A stretch of DNA of 64,000 nucleotides, taken from positions 38,982-102,981 of the forward strand of contig JANXUT010000092.1 of assembly GCA_025356075.1 (NCBI GenBank). Direction: 5' to 3'. Positions within the stretch are counted from its first letter, which is position 1. Every line of letters begins with the position of its first letter. Source of the DNA: Pseudomonadota bacterium. Its GTDB lineage: Bacteria; Pseudomonadota; Gammaproteobacteria; Steroidobacterales; Steroidobacteraceae. This document shows positions 57,401 through 64,000 of the stretch, one piece after another. A program made the position numbers and the translations under genes. The notes under the pieces are model-generated. The model was not told where the DNA came from and searched no databases. It saw nothing but the letters and a program-made list of their open reading frames with translations.

Positions 57401-58834
57401 ATGCCACGCCCGATAACCACCCGTTTTGCGCCGAGTCCGACCGGCGCGCTGCACTTGGGCAACGCGCGCACCGCTTTGTTCAACTGGCTCCACGCCAGGA
57501 AGCGGGGCGGCCGGTTCCTGCTCCGGATCGAGGACACCGACCGGGCGCGCTCGGAGGAGACGCAGGTCGGTGCGCTCATCGCCGAGCTCACGTGGCTCGG
57601 CCTCGACTGGGACGCGGGCCCCGACCGCGAGGACGCCGCCGGTCCCTACCGGCAGTCGGAGCGCTCGGGCGTCTACGCGGCGGCCTGGCAGCGCCTCCTC
57701 GAGCAGGGCCTTGGCTACCCCTGCTACTGCACGCCGCTCGAACTTGAGCTCGCCCGCAAGGCGGCCTTGAGTGCCGGCCGGCCGCCCCGCTACGCGGGCA
57801 CCTGCGCCCACCTCGATGCGAGCGAGCGGGCGGCGCGCGCGGCCGAGGGACGGCCCGCCTCGCTCAGGTTCCGGGTGACGCCGGGGGAGGCGATCGAGTA
57901 CGTGGATCTCGTCCGCGGGCCGCAGCGCTTCCTCGCCGATGACCTCGGCGACTTCATCGTCCGCCGCGCCGATGGCGGCGCTGCCTTCCTCTTCTGCAAC
58001 ATCATCGACGATGCGGCGATGGGCGTGACCGAGGTGCTGCGCGGCGAGGACCACGTCGCCAACACCCCGCGGCAGCTCCTCATCGCGCGCGCGCTTGGGC
58101 TCAAGGCTCCCGCCTACGGCCACCTGCCCCTGCTCGTTGGCGCCGACGGCGCGCCGCTCTCCAAGCGCCACGGCAGCGCCAGCGTCCGCGACCTGAGGCA
58201 GGCGGGCTACCTGCCGGAGGCGGTCGTGAACCTGCTCGCGAGGCTCGGCCACAGCTACCAGGCGGAGGGCTGGCAGGAGCGCGCCGAGCTCATCGCGCAC
58301 TTCGACCTCGCGGCCCTGGGGCGTGCGCCGGCGCACTTCGACCCGGTGCAGCTCACCCACTGGCAGAAGGAGGCCGTGCAGCGCGCGTCGCCCGCGGCGC
58401 TCGAGCACTGGGCGAGGGGCCGCGTGCCGCCCGGGCAGGAGGCGGCGTTCATCGCGGGGCTGCGCGCGAACCTGGTGCTGCCGGCGGATGCCGCGACCTG
58501 GGCGCCGATCGTCTACGGCGAGCTTCCCTGTGCGACGGGGGAGGTGCGGGACGCGATCGTCACGGCGGGGGCGGGCTACTTCACGGCCGCGCTCGCCGCG
58601 AGCGCGGGCAAGGCCGACTACGCAAGGCTCGTTGCCTCGCTCAAGGCCGCGACGGGGCTCGCCGGTCGCGCGCTCTTCCGGCCGCTTCGGGCCGCGCTCA
58701 CCCAGCGCTTCGACGGTCCCGAGCTCGCCCAGCTCCTCGCCCTCATGCCACCGGCCGTCGTCGCGGCGCGCTTTGGCGCCGCGCGCGAGCTCAGCACCCG
58801 ACCGGTTTCACTCGACGAGACACCCACCCGATGA
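57401..58834 (+). CDS. gltX: Glutamyl-tRNA synthetase
   Basis: GltX charges tRNA-Glu with glutamate. The 477-aa class I enzyme has the HIGH-type motif [15 protein letters not shown] at its N-terminus and KMSKS-type LSKRHG near residue 255. A CYC...C group (YPCYCTP and AGTCAHL) near residues 108-130 may bind zinc. The frame is open from 56822, but the ATG at 57401 gives the family N-terminus. Its stop overlaps cysS as ATGA, giving a gltX-cysS unit. Whether it also charges tRNA-Gln (GatCAB route) cannot be told from this window. Confidence 0.96.
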   Translation: MPRPITTRFAPSPTGALHLGNARTALFNWLHARKRGGRFLLRIEDTDRARSEETQVGALIAELTWLGLDWDAGPDREDAAGPYRQSERSGVYAAAWQRLLEQGLGYPCYCTPLELELARKAALSAGRPPRYAGTCAHLDASERAARAAEGRPASLRFRVTPGEAIEYVDLVRGPQRFLADDLGDFIVRRADGGAAFLFCNIIDDAAMGVTEVLRGEDHVANTPRQLLIARALGLKAPAYGHLPLLVGADGAPLSKRHGSASVRDLRQAGYLPEAVVNLLARLGHSYQAEGWQERAELIAHFDLAALGRAPAHFDPVQLTHWQKEAVQRASPAALEHWARGRVPPGQEAAFIAGLRANLVLPADAATWAPIVYGELPCATGEVRDAIVTAGAGYFTAALAASAGKADYARLVASLKAATGLAGRALFRPLRAALTQRFDGPELAQLLALMPPAVVAARFGAARELSTRPVSLDETPTR

Positions 58835-60276
58835 TCGAGATCTTCAACTCACTCACCGGCCGCAAGGAGGCGCTCAAGCCCCTCGAGCCCGGCCACGTCA
58901 GGATGTACGTCTGCGGACTCACCGTCTACGACTACTGCCACGTCGGCCACGCGCGCTCGCTCGTCGCCTTCGACATCGTGCGTCGCTACCTGCGCCACCG
59001 CGGCTACCGCGTGACGCACGTCAGGAACATCACCGACATCGACGACAACATCATCGCCCGCGCCGCCAAGAACGGCGAGACGACCGAGGCGCTGACCGAG
59101 CGGTTCATCCGCGCGAACCAGGAGGACTTCGCCGCGATTGGCGTGGAGGTCCCCGAGCACGAGCCGCGCGCGACCGCCTATGTCCCCGAGATCATACGGA
59201 TGATCGCGACGCTCATCGAGAAGGGCTATGCGTACGTCGCCGCCGATGCGGACGTCCTCTATTCGGTCAGCAGCTTCCAGGGCTACGGCAAGCTCTCCGG
59301 CAAGAAGCTCGGGGACTTGCGGGCCGGCGCACGGGTCGAGATCGATGCGGGCAAGCGCGACCCGCTCGACTTCGTGCTGTGGAAGGCCGCGAAACCCGGC
59401 GAGCCCTCGTGGGCCTCGCCCTGGGGCGCGGGGCGGCCCGGCTGGCACATCGAGTGCTCGGCGATGGCGGTGGCGCTCCTCGGCACGCATTTCGACATCC
59501 ACGGCGGCGGGCTCGACCTCAAGTTCCCGCACCACGAGAACGAGATCGCCCAGACCTGCGCCGCCTGCGGGACGCCATTCGTGAACACCTGGATGCACAA
59601 CGGCTTCGTCAACGTGAACGCCGAGAAGATGTCGAAGTCGCTCGGCAACTTCTTCACCGTGCGGGACGTGCTGCCGCACCTGCGCCCCGAGGTGCTGCGC
59701 GCGTTCGTGCTCGGCAGCCACTACCGCGGCCCGATCAACTACTCCGACGAGAGCCTCAAGCAGGCCGATGCGGGGCTTGAGCGCATGTACGTGGCGCTTC
59801 GCGGTGTCGAGGCCAAGCCCGCTGAGGCCAGCGCCGAGACGAAGGCGCATCGCGCGCGCTTTCAAGCCGCGATGGACGATGACTTCAACACCCCGGAGGC
59901 CATCGCCGTGCTGCAGGCGCTCGCGCGCGACTTGAACGTCGCCAAGGCCGCGGGCAACGCGCGCGAGGTCGCCTCGTTCGCGCACGAGCTCCGCACGCTT
60001 GGCGGCGTGCTCGGGATCCTCGGCGTCAATCCCGAGCAGTGGCTGAAGACCCGCCCGACGCTGCCCGCGGGCGGCGAGGCGACGGACGGCACGCCGCACG
60101 GCGCCCCGGCCGCGGCCGCGCCCACGGCCGCCGAGGTCGAGACGCTCGTGGCGGCGCGCATGGCGGCGCGCAAGGCGCGCGACTTCAAGGAGTCGGACCG
60201 GATACGCGATGAGCTCCTCGCGCGCGGCGTCGTGCTCGAGGACGGCGCCGCCGGCACGAGCTGGCGCTGGCGCTGA
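58831..60276 (+). CDS. cysS: Cysteinyl-tRNA synthetase
   Basis: CysS charges tRNA-Cys. The 481-aa class I enzyme has the HIGH-type motif [16 protein letters not shown], zinc ligands starting with Cys29 ([11 protein letters not shown]), IECSAM and the HHENE segment, and KMSKSLGN near residue 270. A Gly/Ala-rich insertion (about 415-430, [19 protein letters not shown]) precedes the C-terminal helix. It overlaps gltX by 4 bp and converges on folD 12 bp away. Confidence 0.97.
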   Translation: MIEIFNSLTGRKEALKPLEPGHVRMYVCGLTVYDYCHVGHARSLVAFDIVRRYLRHRGYRVTHVRNITDIDDNIIARAAKNGETTEALTERFIRANQEDFAAIGVEVPEHEPRATAYVPEIIRMIATLIEKGYAYVAADADVLYSVSSFQGYGKLSGKKLGDLRAGARVEIDAGKRDPLDFVLWKAAKPGEPSWASPWGAGRPGWHIECSAMAVALLGTHFDIHGGGLDLKFPHHENEIAQTCAACGTPFVNTWMHNGFVNVNAEKMSKSLGNFFTVRDVLPHLRPEVLRAFVLGSHYRGPINYSDESLKQADAGLERMYVALRGVEAKPAEASAETKAHRARFQAAMDDDFNTPEAIAVLQALARDLNVAKAAGNAREVASFAHELRTLGGVLGILGVNPEQWLKTRPTLPAGGEATDGTPHGAPAAAAPTAAEVETLVAARMAARKARDFKESDRIRDELLARGVVLEDGAAGTSWRWR

Positions 60277-60288
60277 AGTCGGGGCCGC

Positions 60289-61155
60289 CTACGAGGCCTT
60301 GATGCCCTGGCGCGCCATCGAGCTCTCGAGCGTGTTCTTCATGAGCGCGGCGATCGTCATGGGACCGACGCCACCCGGCACCGGCGTGATCCAGCTCGCC
60401 CGCGCGCGCGCGCCCTCGTAGTCGACATCGCCGACGAGCTTGCCGTCGGGGAGCCGGTTCATGCCGACGTCGATGACGATGGCGCCCTCGCGCACCCAGT
60501 TGCCCGGGATGAGCGCGGGTTTGCCCGTCGCGACGACGAGGATCTCGGCGCGGGCGACCTCGGCCTGCAAGTCCCGTGTCGCGCTGTGGCAGACGGTGAT
60601 CGTCGCGCCGGCCATCAGTAGCTCGAGCGCCATGGGCCGGCCCACGATGTTCGACTGGCCGACGATGACCGCGTCCTTGCCGCGGGGCAGGATGCCGGTC
60701 GTCGCGAGCATGATCATGATCCCGTACGGGGTGCACGACCGGAGGAGTGGCGTGCGCAGCGCGAGCCGCCCGACGTTGTAGGGATGAAAGCCGTCGACGT
60801 CCTTCGTCGGATCGATGCGCTCGATGACCGCGTTCGGGTCGATGTGCTTCGGCAGCGGCGACTGCACCAGGATCCCGTCGATGGCGGGATCGGCGTTCAG
60901 CCGATCGATGAGCGCGACGAGCGTCGCTTCCGTCGTCGTCGCCGGGAGGTCGTGCGCGACGGAGAGGATGCCGGTCTCCTCGCAGCTCTTGCGCTTGTTG
61001 CGGACGTAGATCTCGGAGGCGGGGTCCTGCCCTACGAGCACGACGGCGAGCCCGGGCCGGCGGGCGCCCTGCGTGCCGAGCGCATCGGTTTCGGTGCGGA
61101 CCTTGGCTTTCAGCGCCTGGGACAGGGCTTTTCCATCGAGGATCTTCGCGGTCAC
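60289..61155 (-). CDS. folD: Methylenetetrahydrofolate dehydrogenase/cyclohydrolase
   Basis: FolD interconverts 5,10-methylene- and 10-formyl-tetrahydrofolate with NADP. The 288-aa protein has the substrate motif [14 protein letters not shown] (catalytic Lys), the signature [14 protein letters not shown], and the NADP site [29 protein letters not shown] closes the C-terminus. The frame reaches 61407 across the tRNA, so the GTG at 61155, with GGAGA 7-8 bases upstream, is the start. It is convergent with cysS and upstream of the tRNA operon on the other strand. Confidence 0.96.
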   Translation of the reverse strand: MTAKILDGKALSQALKAKVRTETDALGTQGARRPGLAVVLVGQDPASEIYVRNKRKSCEETGILSVAHDLPATTTEATLVALIDRLNADPAIDGILVQSPLPKHIDPNAVIERIDPTKDVDGFHPYNVGRLALRTPLLRSCTPYGIMIMLATTGILPRGKDAVIVGQSNIVGRPMALELLMAGATITVCHSATRDLQAEVARAEILVVATGKPALIPGNWVREGAIVIDVGMNRLPDGKLVGDVDYEGARARASWITPVPGGVGPMTIAALMKNTLESSMARQGIKAS

Positions 61156-61235
61156 TGACGGGTCTCCGTGGGGCTCTGGGCGCATCTGACAGCCGAATAT
61201 TCTCGCACGGCCGCGCGCCGGCGGGGCGAGCCGGT

Positions 61236-61264
61236 TTGACGGCCCCGGGCATGGACCGTAAGAT
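61236..61264 (+). promoter_or_regulatory. Promoter of the tRNA operon
   Basis: TTGACG (61236-61241), 17 bp, TAAGAT (61259-61264), followed by a GC-rich discriminator (TGCCCGTCCCG). This is close to the sigma70 consensus, 65 bp before tRNA-Pro, and the GC-rich discriminator is of the type seen at stable-RNA promoters subject to stringent control. Confidence 0.7.
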
Positions 61265-61329
61265 TGCCCGTCCCGTGCGGGCCGGACGCGGGCGTGCTGC
61301 CCTGTCCGGGCGCCGGGTCGGTTCCTTGG

Positions 61330-61406
61330 CGGGGCATAGCGCAGTCTGGTAGCGCATCTGCTTTGGGAGCAGAGGGTCGGGGGTTCAAATCCCTCTGCCC
61401 CGACCA
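61330..61406 (+). tRNA. tRNA-Pro (anticodon TGG)
   Basis: Cloverleaf read by eye: acceptor CGGGGCA pairs with TGCCCCG, anticodon loop TTTGGGA gives TGG, T loop GGTTCAAATCC, encoded CCA end. It is the first gene of the four-tRNA operon. Confidence 0.95.
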
Positions 61407-61465
61407 TCTAGACTCCGCGGGGAGTGGTCGATTGATGATTCGGGAGCCGCATCGGGAGCCTTGAC

Positions 61466-61542
61466 GCGCCCGTAGCTCAACCGGATAGAGCACCGGCCTT
61501 CTAAGCCGGCGGTTGCAGGTTCGAATCCTGCCGGGCGCACCA
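61466..61542 (+). tRNA. tRNA-Arg (anticodon TCT)
   Basis: Acceptor GCGCCCG pairs with CGGGCGC; the anticodon stem CCGGC/GCCGG encloses CTTCTAA, anticodon TCT; CCA is encoded. It reads AGA and, by wobble, AGG codons; AGG is used regularly in this window. Confidence 0.95.
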
Positions 61543-61613
61543 CCTGCCGTCGGGCAGGGCGGCTGGACGAGGAGAGAACCGGGTCTTCGGATGTGATGTC
61601 GGAACTGGCGATG

Positions 61614-61689
61614 GTGGACGTAGCTCAGCTGGTAGAGCCCCGGATTGTGATTCCGGCCGTCGTGGGTTCGAGTCCCATCGTCCACCCCA
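61614..61689 (+). tRNA. tRNA-His (anticodon GTG)
   Basis: Acceptor GTGGACG pairs with CGTCCAC; stem CCGGA/TCCGG encloses TTGTGAT, anticodon GTG. The base before (G at 61613) can serve as the His-specific G-1 opposite C73 at 61686; CCA is encoded. Confidence 0.95.
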
Positions 61690-61794
61690 CTTCTGAGCGC
61701 CCGCGCGCCTAAGGTCGCGTTCGGGCGGTTGATGTCGAGTTGAAGGGCGGGCGCGTCGTACCGGATCGCGCTTGCAGCGGATGAATCGGAATTC

Positions 61795-61870
<76 letters not shown>

Positions 61871-61881
61871 AATCAATGACT

Positions 61882-61902
61882 TAGGGGAGGTATTCTCCCC
61901 TA
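61882..61902 (+). terminator. Hairpin after tRNA-Lys
   Basis: TAGGGGAG (61882-61889) and CTCCCCTA (61895-61902) pair perfectly around GTATT. No T-run follows. It may end the tRNA operon; it lies just inside the integrated element, so it could also belong to the attachment region. Two GCACAC words follow at 61903-61908 and 61913-61918. Confidence 0.5.
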
Positions 61903-61982
61903 GCACACTGGCAGCACACCGCCAGCCCGTCTCCGGCGTATATTCGCAGCCCTAAGCGCGTGTAAGCGCCTGGGAGGCTGCG

Positions 61983-63110
61983 ATGGCGACGTTTAGGGAG
62001 ATGACGACCGGCAAGGGTGAACGACGCTGGCAAGCTGTAGTGCGTCGCAAGGGCATGCCGCCCCGCTACGCGACCTTCACCGCGAAACGGGACGCTGAGC
62101 GCTGGGCGCTCGGCCTAGAAGGGCAGGTCGCCCAAGCGCGTCATCTACCCATGCTCGAAGGCGAGCGCCGCACGCTGACCGAGCTGCTGGACCGCTTTGA
62201 GCCCGAGTTGACGCCTAAGCGTAAAAAGGCGGTGGCTGCCCAGCTTGCGTGGTGGCGCACGACGCTCGGATCCAAGCGCCTCGCCGACCTTACCCCCGCA
62301 GTGATTCGCGAGCAGCGAGATCGCCTCTTGCGGGAGTCGTACACGCGTTCGGTACAACGAAAGGCGGTTACGCTCACTGCGCGTCGCAAGTCGAAGAATG
62401 TGAAGACGCTGGCGCGAACACCGAGCAGCGCAAATCGATACGTCAAGGCGCTCTCGAAGGCGCTCTCTGTCGCCGTCCGCGAATACGAATGGTTGCCCGA
62501 CAACCCGTGCAAGCGGATTGCCAGCCTCCCGGAGCCGCGTGGTCGAGTGCGTTGCCTGTCGGCCGATGAACGCACGCGGCTTCTTGTGGCGTGTGAAGCG
62601 CAGAGCCCCGATTTGCATGCGCTTGTCGTTACAGCGCTCTGTACCGGCGCGCGGGCCGGCGAGATAACGGGACTCCGCTGGTCGGACGTCGATCTCGACC
62701 GAAGGCGGGCGACCTTGAACCAGACGAAGAACAACGAGCGGCGGGCGCTCTCACTGACGGGTCCTGCGTTGAAGGCGCTTCAAGAGAGGTCGAAAGCGAG
62801 GCGACCCGACACCGACCTTGTGTTCCCGCAGGCGGGTCTTGTTGAGCCGGGCCTCGAATCTCGACCGTTCGAGTACGCGAAACTTTTCGTGGCGGCGTGC
62901 AAGACAGCGAACCTCGCGGACTTCCGATTTCACGATCTGCGCCACACGGCGGCGTCGTATATGGCTATGAACGGTGCGACGACCACCGAGATCGCGGCCG
63001 TGCTCGGGCACAAGACCCTTGCGATGGTGAAACGCTACTCGCATCTCACGGAGTCGCACGTCGCTGGAGTCGTTGAGCGGATGACCGACAACGTGTTCGG
63101 TGCTCAATGA
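61983..63110 (+). CDS. Tyrosine recombinase / integrase
   Basis: The 375-aa phage-type integrase should insert and, with help, excise the element at the tRNA-Lys 3' end. The N-terminal arm-binding domain is followed by a core-binding SAM-like domain (about 65-165) and the catalytic domain with Arg224 (TGARAGEI), Lys249 (TKNNERR), His317 and Arg320 (HDLRHTAASYM), His343 (GHKTLAMV) and nucleophile Tyr352 (KRYSHL), so all key residues are intact. The ATG has GGGAGG nearby upstream. It reads away from the tRNA and overlaps the next gene by ATGA. Codon use is less GC-biased than in the core genes. Confidence 0.94.
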   Translation: MATFREMTTGKGERRWQAVVRRKGMPPRYATFTAKRDAERWALGLEGQVAQARHLPMLEGERRTLTELLDRFEPELTPKRKKAVAAQLAWWRTTLGSKRLADLTPAVIREQRDRLLRESYTRSVQRKAVTLTARRKSKNVKTLARTPSSANRYVKALSKALSVAVREYEWLPDNPCKRIASLPEPRGRVRCLSADERTRLLVACEAQSPDLHALVVTALCTGARAGEITGLRWSDVDLDRRRATLNQTKNNERRALSLTGPALKALQERSKARRPDTDLVFPQAGLVEPGLESRPFEYAKLFVAACKTANLADFRFHDLRHTAASYMAMNGATTTEIAAVLGHKTLAMVKRYSHLTESHVAGVVERMTDNVFGAQ

Positions 63111-63562
63111 GTCTGCTGACCAAGCGCGAGATTCTGGTCGCTCCGGATACTGACCCACGGCCAGGCGTTCGACTGTTAGTGAATTTCGTTTTGCGTGTCG
63201 AGGACAACGGTACGAAAGATCCCGTGATGCTCGATCTCGCGGCGCGCCTTGAACGCATAGTTCACGGCGAATCGGCTGAGAGCGCGCTCGACTTGAAACG
63301 CCCGCGTGGGCGCAAACCCGCTGCGCTCACTGCGCGCGGAATGGATCGGCAGATGATGATGGCTGCTCACGTCGCGTTTCGGATGGAGAAGCACCGCGAG
63401 ACGAAGACAATGGCGGCCAGCGTAGTCGCCGAGTTAGTCAGCACAAGCAGGGCGAACGTCCTGCGAGCCTACGCCGCATATCCGTCGGGCTGCGAAGAGA
63501 CAAGATTTCGGCTCTTCTACCTCAGGAAGGCTGACGCTCCTAGCACAGAACCTCGAGAGTAG
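63107..63562 (+). CDS. Hypothetical protein coupled to the integrase
   Basis: I do not recognise this 151-aa soluble protein. It is basic in the middle (KRPRGRKPAALTARG) and has a helix-rich C-terminal half with MAASVVAELVSTSRANVLRA, which could be a helix-turn-helix; this is only a hint. Its ATG overlaps the integrase stop, so the two are translationally coupled, as an accessory or control protein of recombination might be. No membrane segment or cysteine cluster is present. Immediately after its stop comes a 12-bp perfect hairpin. Confidence 0.7.
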   Translation: MSLLTKREILVAPDTDPRPGVRLLVNFVLRVEDNGTKDPVMLDLAARLERIVHGESAESALDLKRPRGRKPAALTARGMDRQMMMAAHVAFRMEKHRETKTMAASVVAELVSTSRANVLRAYAAYPSGCEETRFRLFYLRKADAPSTEPRE

Positions 63563-63563
63563 G

Positions 63564-63592
63564 TGCTCAACAAATCGCCAATTTGTTGAGCA
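63564..63592 (+). repeat. Perfect 12-bp hairpin after the 151-aa gene
   Basis: TGCTCAACAAAT (63564-63575) pairs with ATTTGTTGAGCA (63581-63592) around CGCCA. It begins 2 bp after the stop codon. It may terminate transcription without a T-run or act as a protein-binding palindrome. Confidence 0.7.
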
Positions 63593-63597
63593 ACATC

Positions 63598-63614
63598 GCC
63601 GAGTAGAACTCGGC
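63598..63614 (+). repeat. Second hairpin, 7-bp perfect stem
   Basis: GCCGAGT (63598-63604) and ACTCGGC (63608-63614) pair perfectly around AGA. It lies 6 bp after the first hairpin. Confidence 0.6.
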
Positions 63615-63630
63615 AAGGTTCCTCGCCAAC

Positions 63631-63648
63631 GCGCATCTGCTTATGCGC
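63631..63648 (+). repeat. Third hairpin, 6-bp perfect stem
   Basis: GCGCAT (63631-63636) and ATGCGC (63643-63648) pair around CTGCTT, just before the ribosome site (AGGAG) of the next gene. Alone it is weak; as the third of a series it is notable. Confidence 0.45.
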
Positions 63649-63667
63649 GCCAGCACAGGAGCCTTCT

Positions 63668-63964
63668 ATGTCGTTTGTTCCAATTCGGGGCTACACCGCT
63701 CCCGGCCGATACCCGACGAACGAAAACACCGCGCGGCACCTCTATCGCAGCGCCGCGACGAACGGCCTATCGGCAGCGTTCGTCAAGATCGGCGGTCGCG
63801 TGCTGATAGACCCGGACATCATCCAATCGCTGCTGGCCGCGCAGGCACGAGGCGACGTGCCTAGCAGGCTGCTGAAAAAGGCTTTGGCAACCATGAATTC
63901 TGTGATCATTCATTCATCAAGTACTTGTTTTATAGCTGTTTCAATTGTTGGAATTGGCAGTTAG
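63668..63964 (+). pseudogene. Small island gene, C-terminus replaced by a MITE-like insertion
   Basis: The ATG has a good AGGAG ribosome site 8-9 bases upstream. The first about 66 residues (ending GDVPS) look like a real protein: ENTARHLYRSAATNGLSAAF then VKIGGRVLIDPDIIQSLLAA has the feel of a small DNA-binding or excisionase-like protein, but I cannot assign it. From 63865 the frame enters an AT-rich inserted element and adds about 32 unrelated residues before a stop at 63962-63964. The original 3' part, if any, would resume at 63996 beyond the element. It may still be a working shortened protein. Confidence 0.6.
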
Positions 63965-63995
63965 TGGCCATCAAAACTCCTTTTTCAGCAGCCTG
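63865..63995. mobile_element. 131-bp MITE-like element with 17-bp perfect terminal inverted repeats
   Basis: CAGGCTGCTGAAAAAGG (63865-63881) is the exact reverse complement of CCTTTTTCAGCAGCCTG (63979-63995). Both ends are flanked outside by CTAG (63861-63864 and 63996-63999), as a 4-bp target duplication would be. The interior is AT-rich and encodes no transposase, so it depends on enzyme made elsewhere. The ends resemble those I associate with the IS1182 group, but this was not searched. Confidence 0.8.
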
Positions 63996-64000
63996 CTAGA

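Larger units (their letters stand above)
61871..64000 (+). mobile_element. Left end of an integrated element at tRNA-Lys, runs off the window
   Basis: Directly after tRNA-Lys come a tyrosine recombinase gene, small genes of unknown function and a nested MITE-like insertion. Base composition falls from the very GC-rich core (fewer runs of C and G third bases) from about 61.9 kb. The right end and second attachment site are not in the window, so size and type (prophage, satellite, ICE or island) are unknown. Confidence 0.75.

Overview
The window is a 64 kb piece of a GC-rich (apparently about 65-70% G+C) chromosome from what is most likely a gammaproteobacterium of a Xanthomonadales/Nevskiales/Steroidobacterales type. 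The evidence is gene content: a fimV-truA-accD-folC-SPOR-cvpA-purF cluster, FimX- and FimV-like proteins, parE/parC, EF-P with EpmA, LpxH, MiaE and a TonB receptor of the Xanthomonas/Caulobacter type. The lineage is inferred from this content, not from a search. Coding density is high and many neighbouring genes overlap by 4 bp (ATGA or GTGA).

Layout. 1-1.3 kb: a Hanks-type kinase with a C-terminal cyclic-nucleotide-binding-like domain. 1.3-5.3 kb (minus): xseB-ispA-dxs-folE2. 5.5-8 kb: a rubrerythrin / Fe-S (CCG-type) protein / DUF3501-like cassette. 8-12.2 kb: parE-parC. 12.3-19.2 kb: glycogen genes glgP-glgB-glgX. 19.3-35.2 kb: an alpha-glucan uptake and breakdown locus with a secreted GH13 amylase/cyclomaltodextrinase-like enzyme, two MFS sugar transporters, a GH13 alpha-glucosidase, a GH97 alpha-glucosidase, a LacI-type regulator, a maltodextrin-type TonB receptor and a secreted pullulanase. 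35.2-43.2 kb: a FimX-like degenerate GGDEF/EAL protein, efp, a free-Met-sulfoxide-reductase-like GAF protein, epmA, psd, a SCO1/SenC protein, prmB and aroC. 43.9-52.8 kb: fimV-truA-accD-folC-SPOR-cvpA-purF. 52.8-61.2 kb: a glycerate kinase, a receiver-kinase fusion, miaE, lpxH, a periplasmic cyclophilin, gltX, cysS and folD. 61.3-61.9 kb: a four-tRNA operon (Pro, Arg, His, Lys). 61.9-64 kb: the left end of an integrated element entered by a tyrosine recombinase beside tRNA-Lys.

How the genes work together. The 12-35 kb block reads as one carbohydrate programme. The TonB receptor takes maltodextrins across the outer membrane; secreted pullulanase, the GH13 amylase and GH97 cut them in the periplasm; the MFS carriers import maltose or short oligosaccharides; the cytosolic GH13 glucosidase and the GlgP/GlgB/GlgX set finish breakdown or exchange with glycogen. 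The LacI-type gene sits divergently from GH97 and just upstream of the receptor gene, and an 18-bp inverted repeat lies directly in front of GH97. No glgA or glgC is present in the window.

The least ordinary part is the right end. It holds an integrase, an unrecognised 151-aa protein, three consecutive perfect hairpins, and a small ORF whose 3' end is replaced by a 131-bp element that has 17-bp perfect terminal inverted repeats and is flanked by CTAG on both sides. This has the structure of a MITE. Other points of interest are the receiver-kinase fusion with a degenerate glycine loop, the rubrerythrin cassette, and three genes (sco, prmB, gltX) whose -10-like boxes sit so close to the start codon that they may be leaderless.
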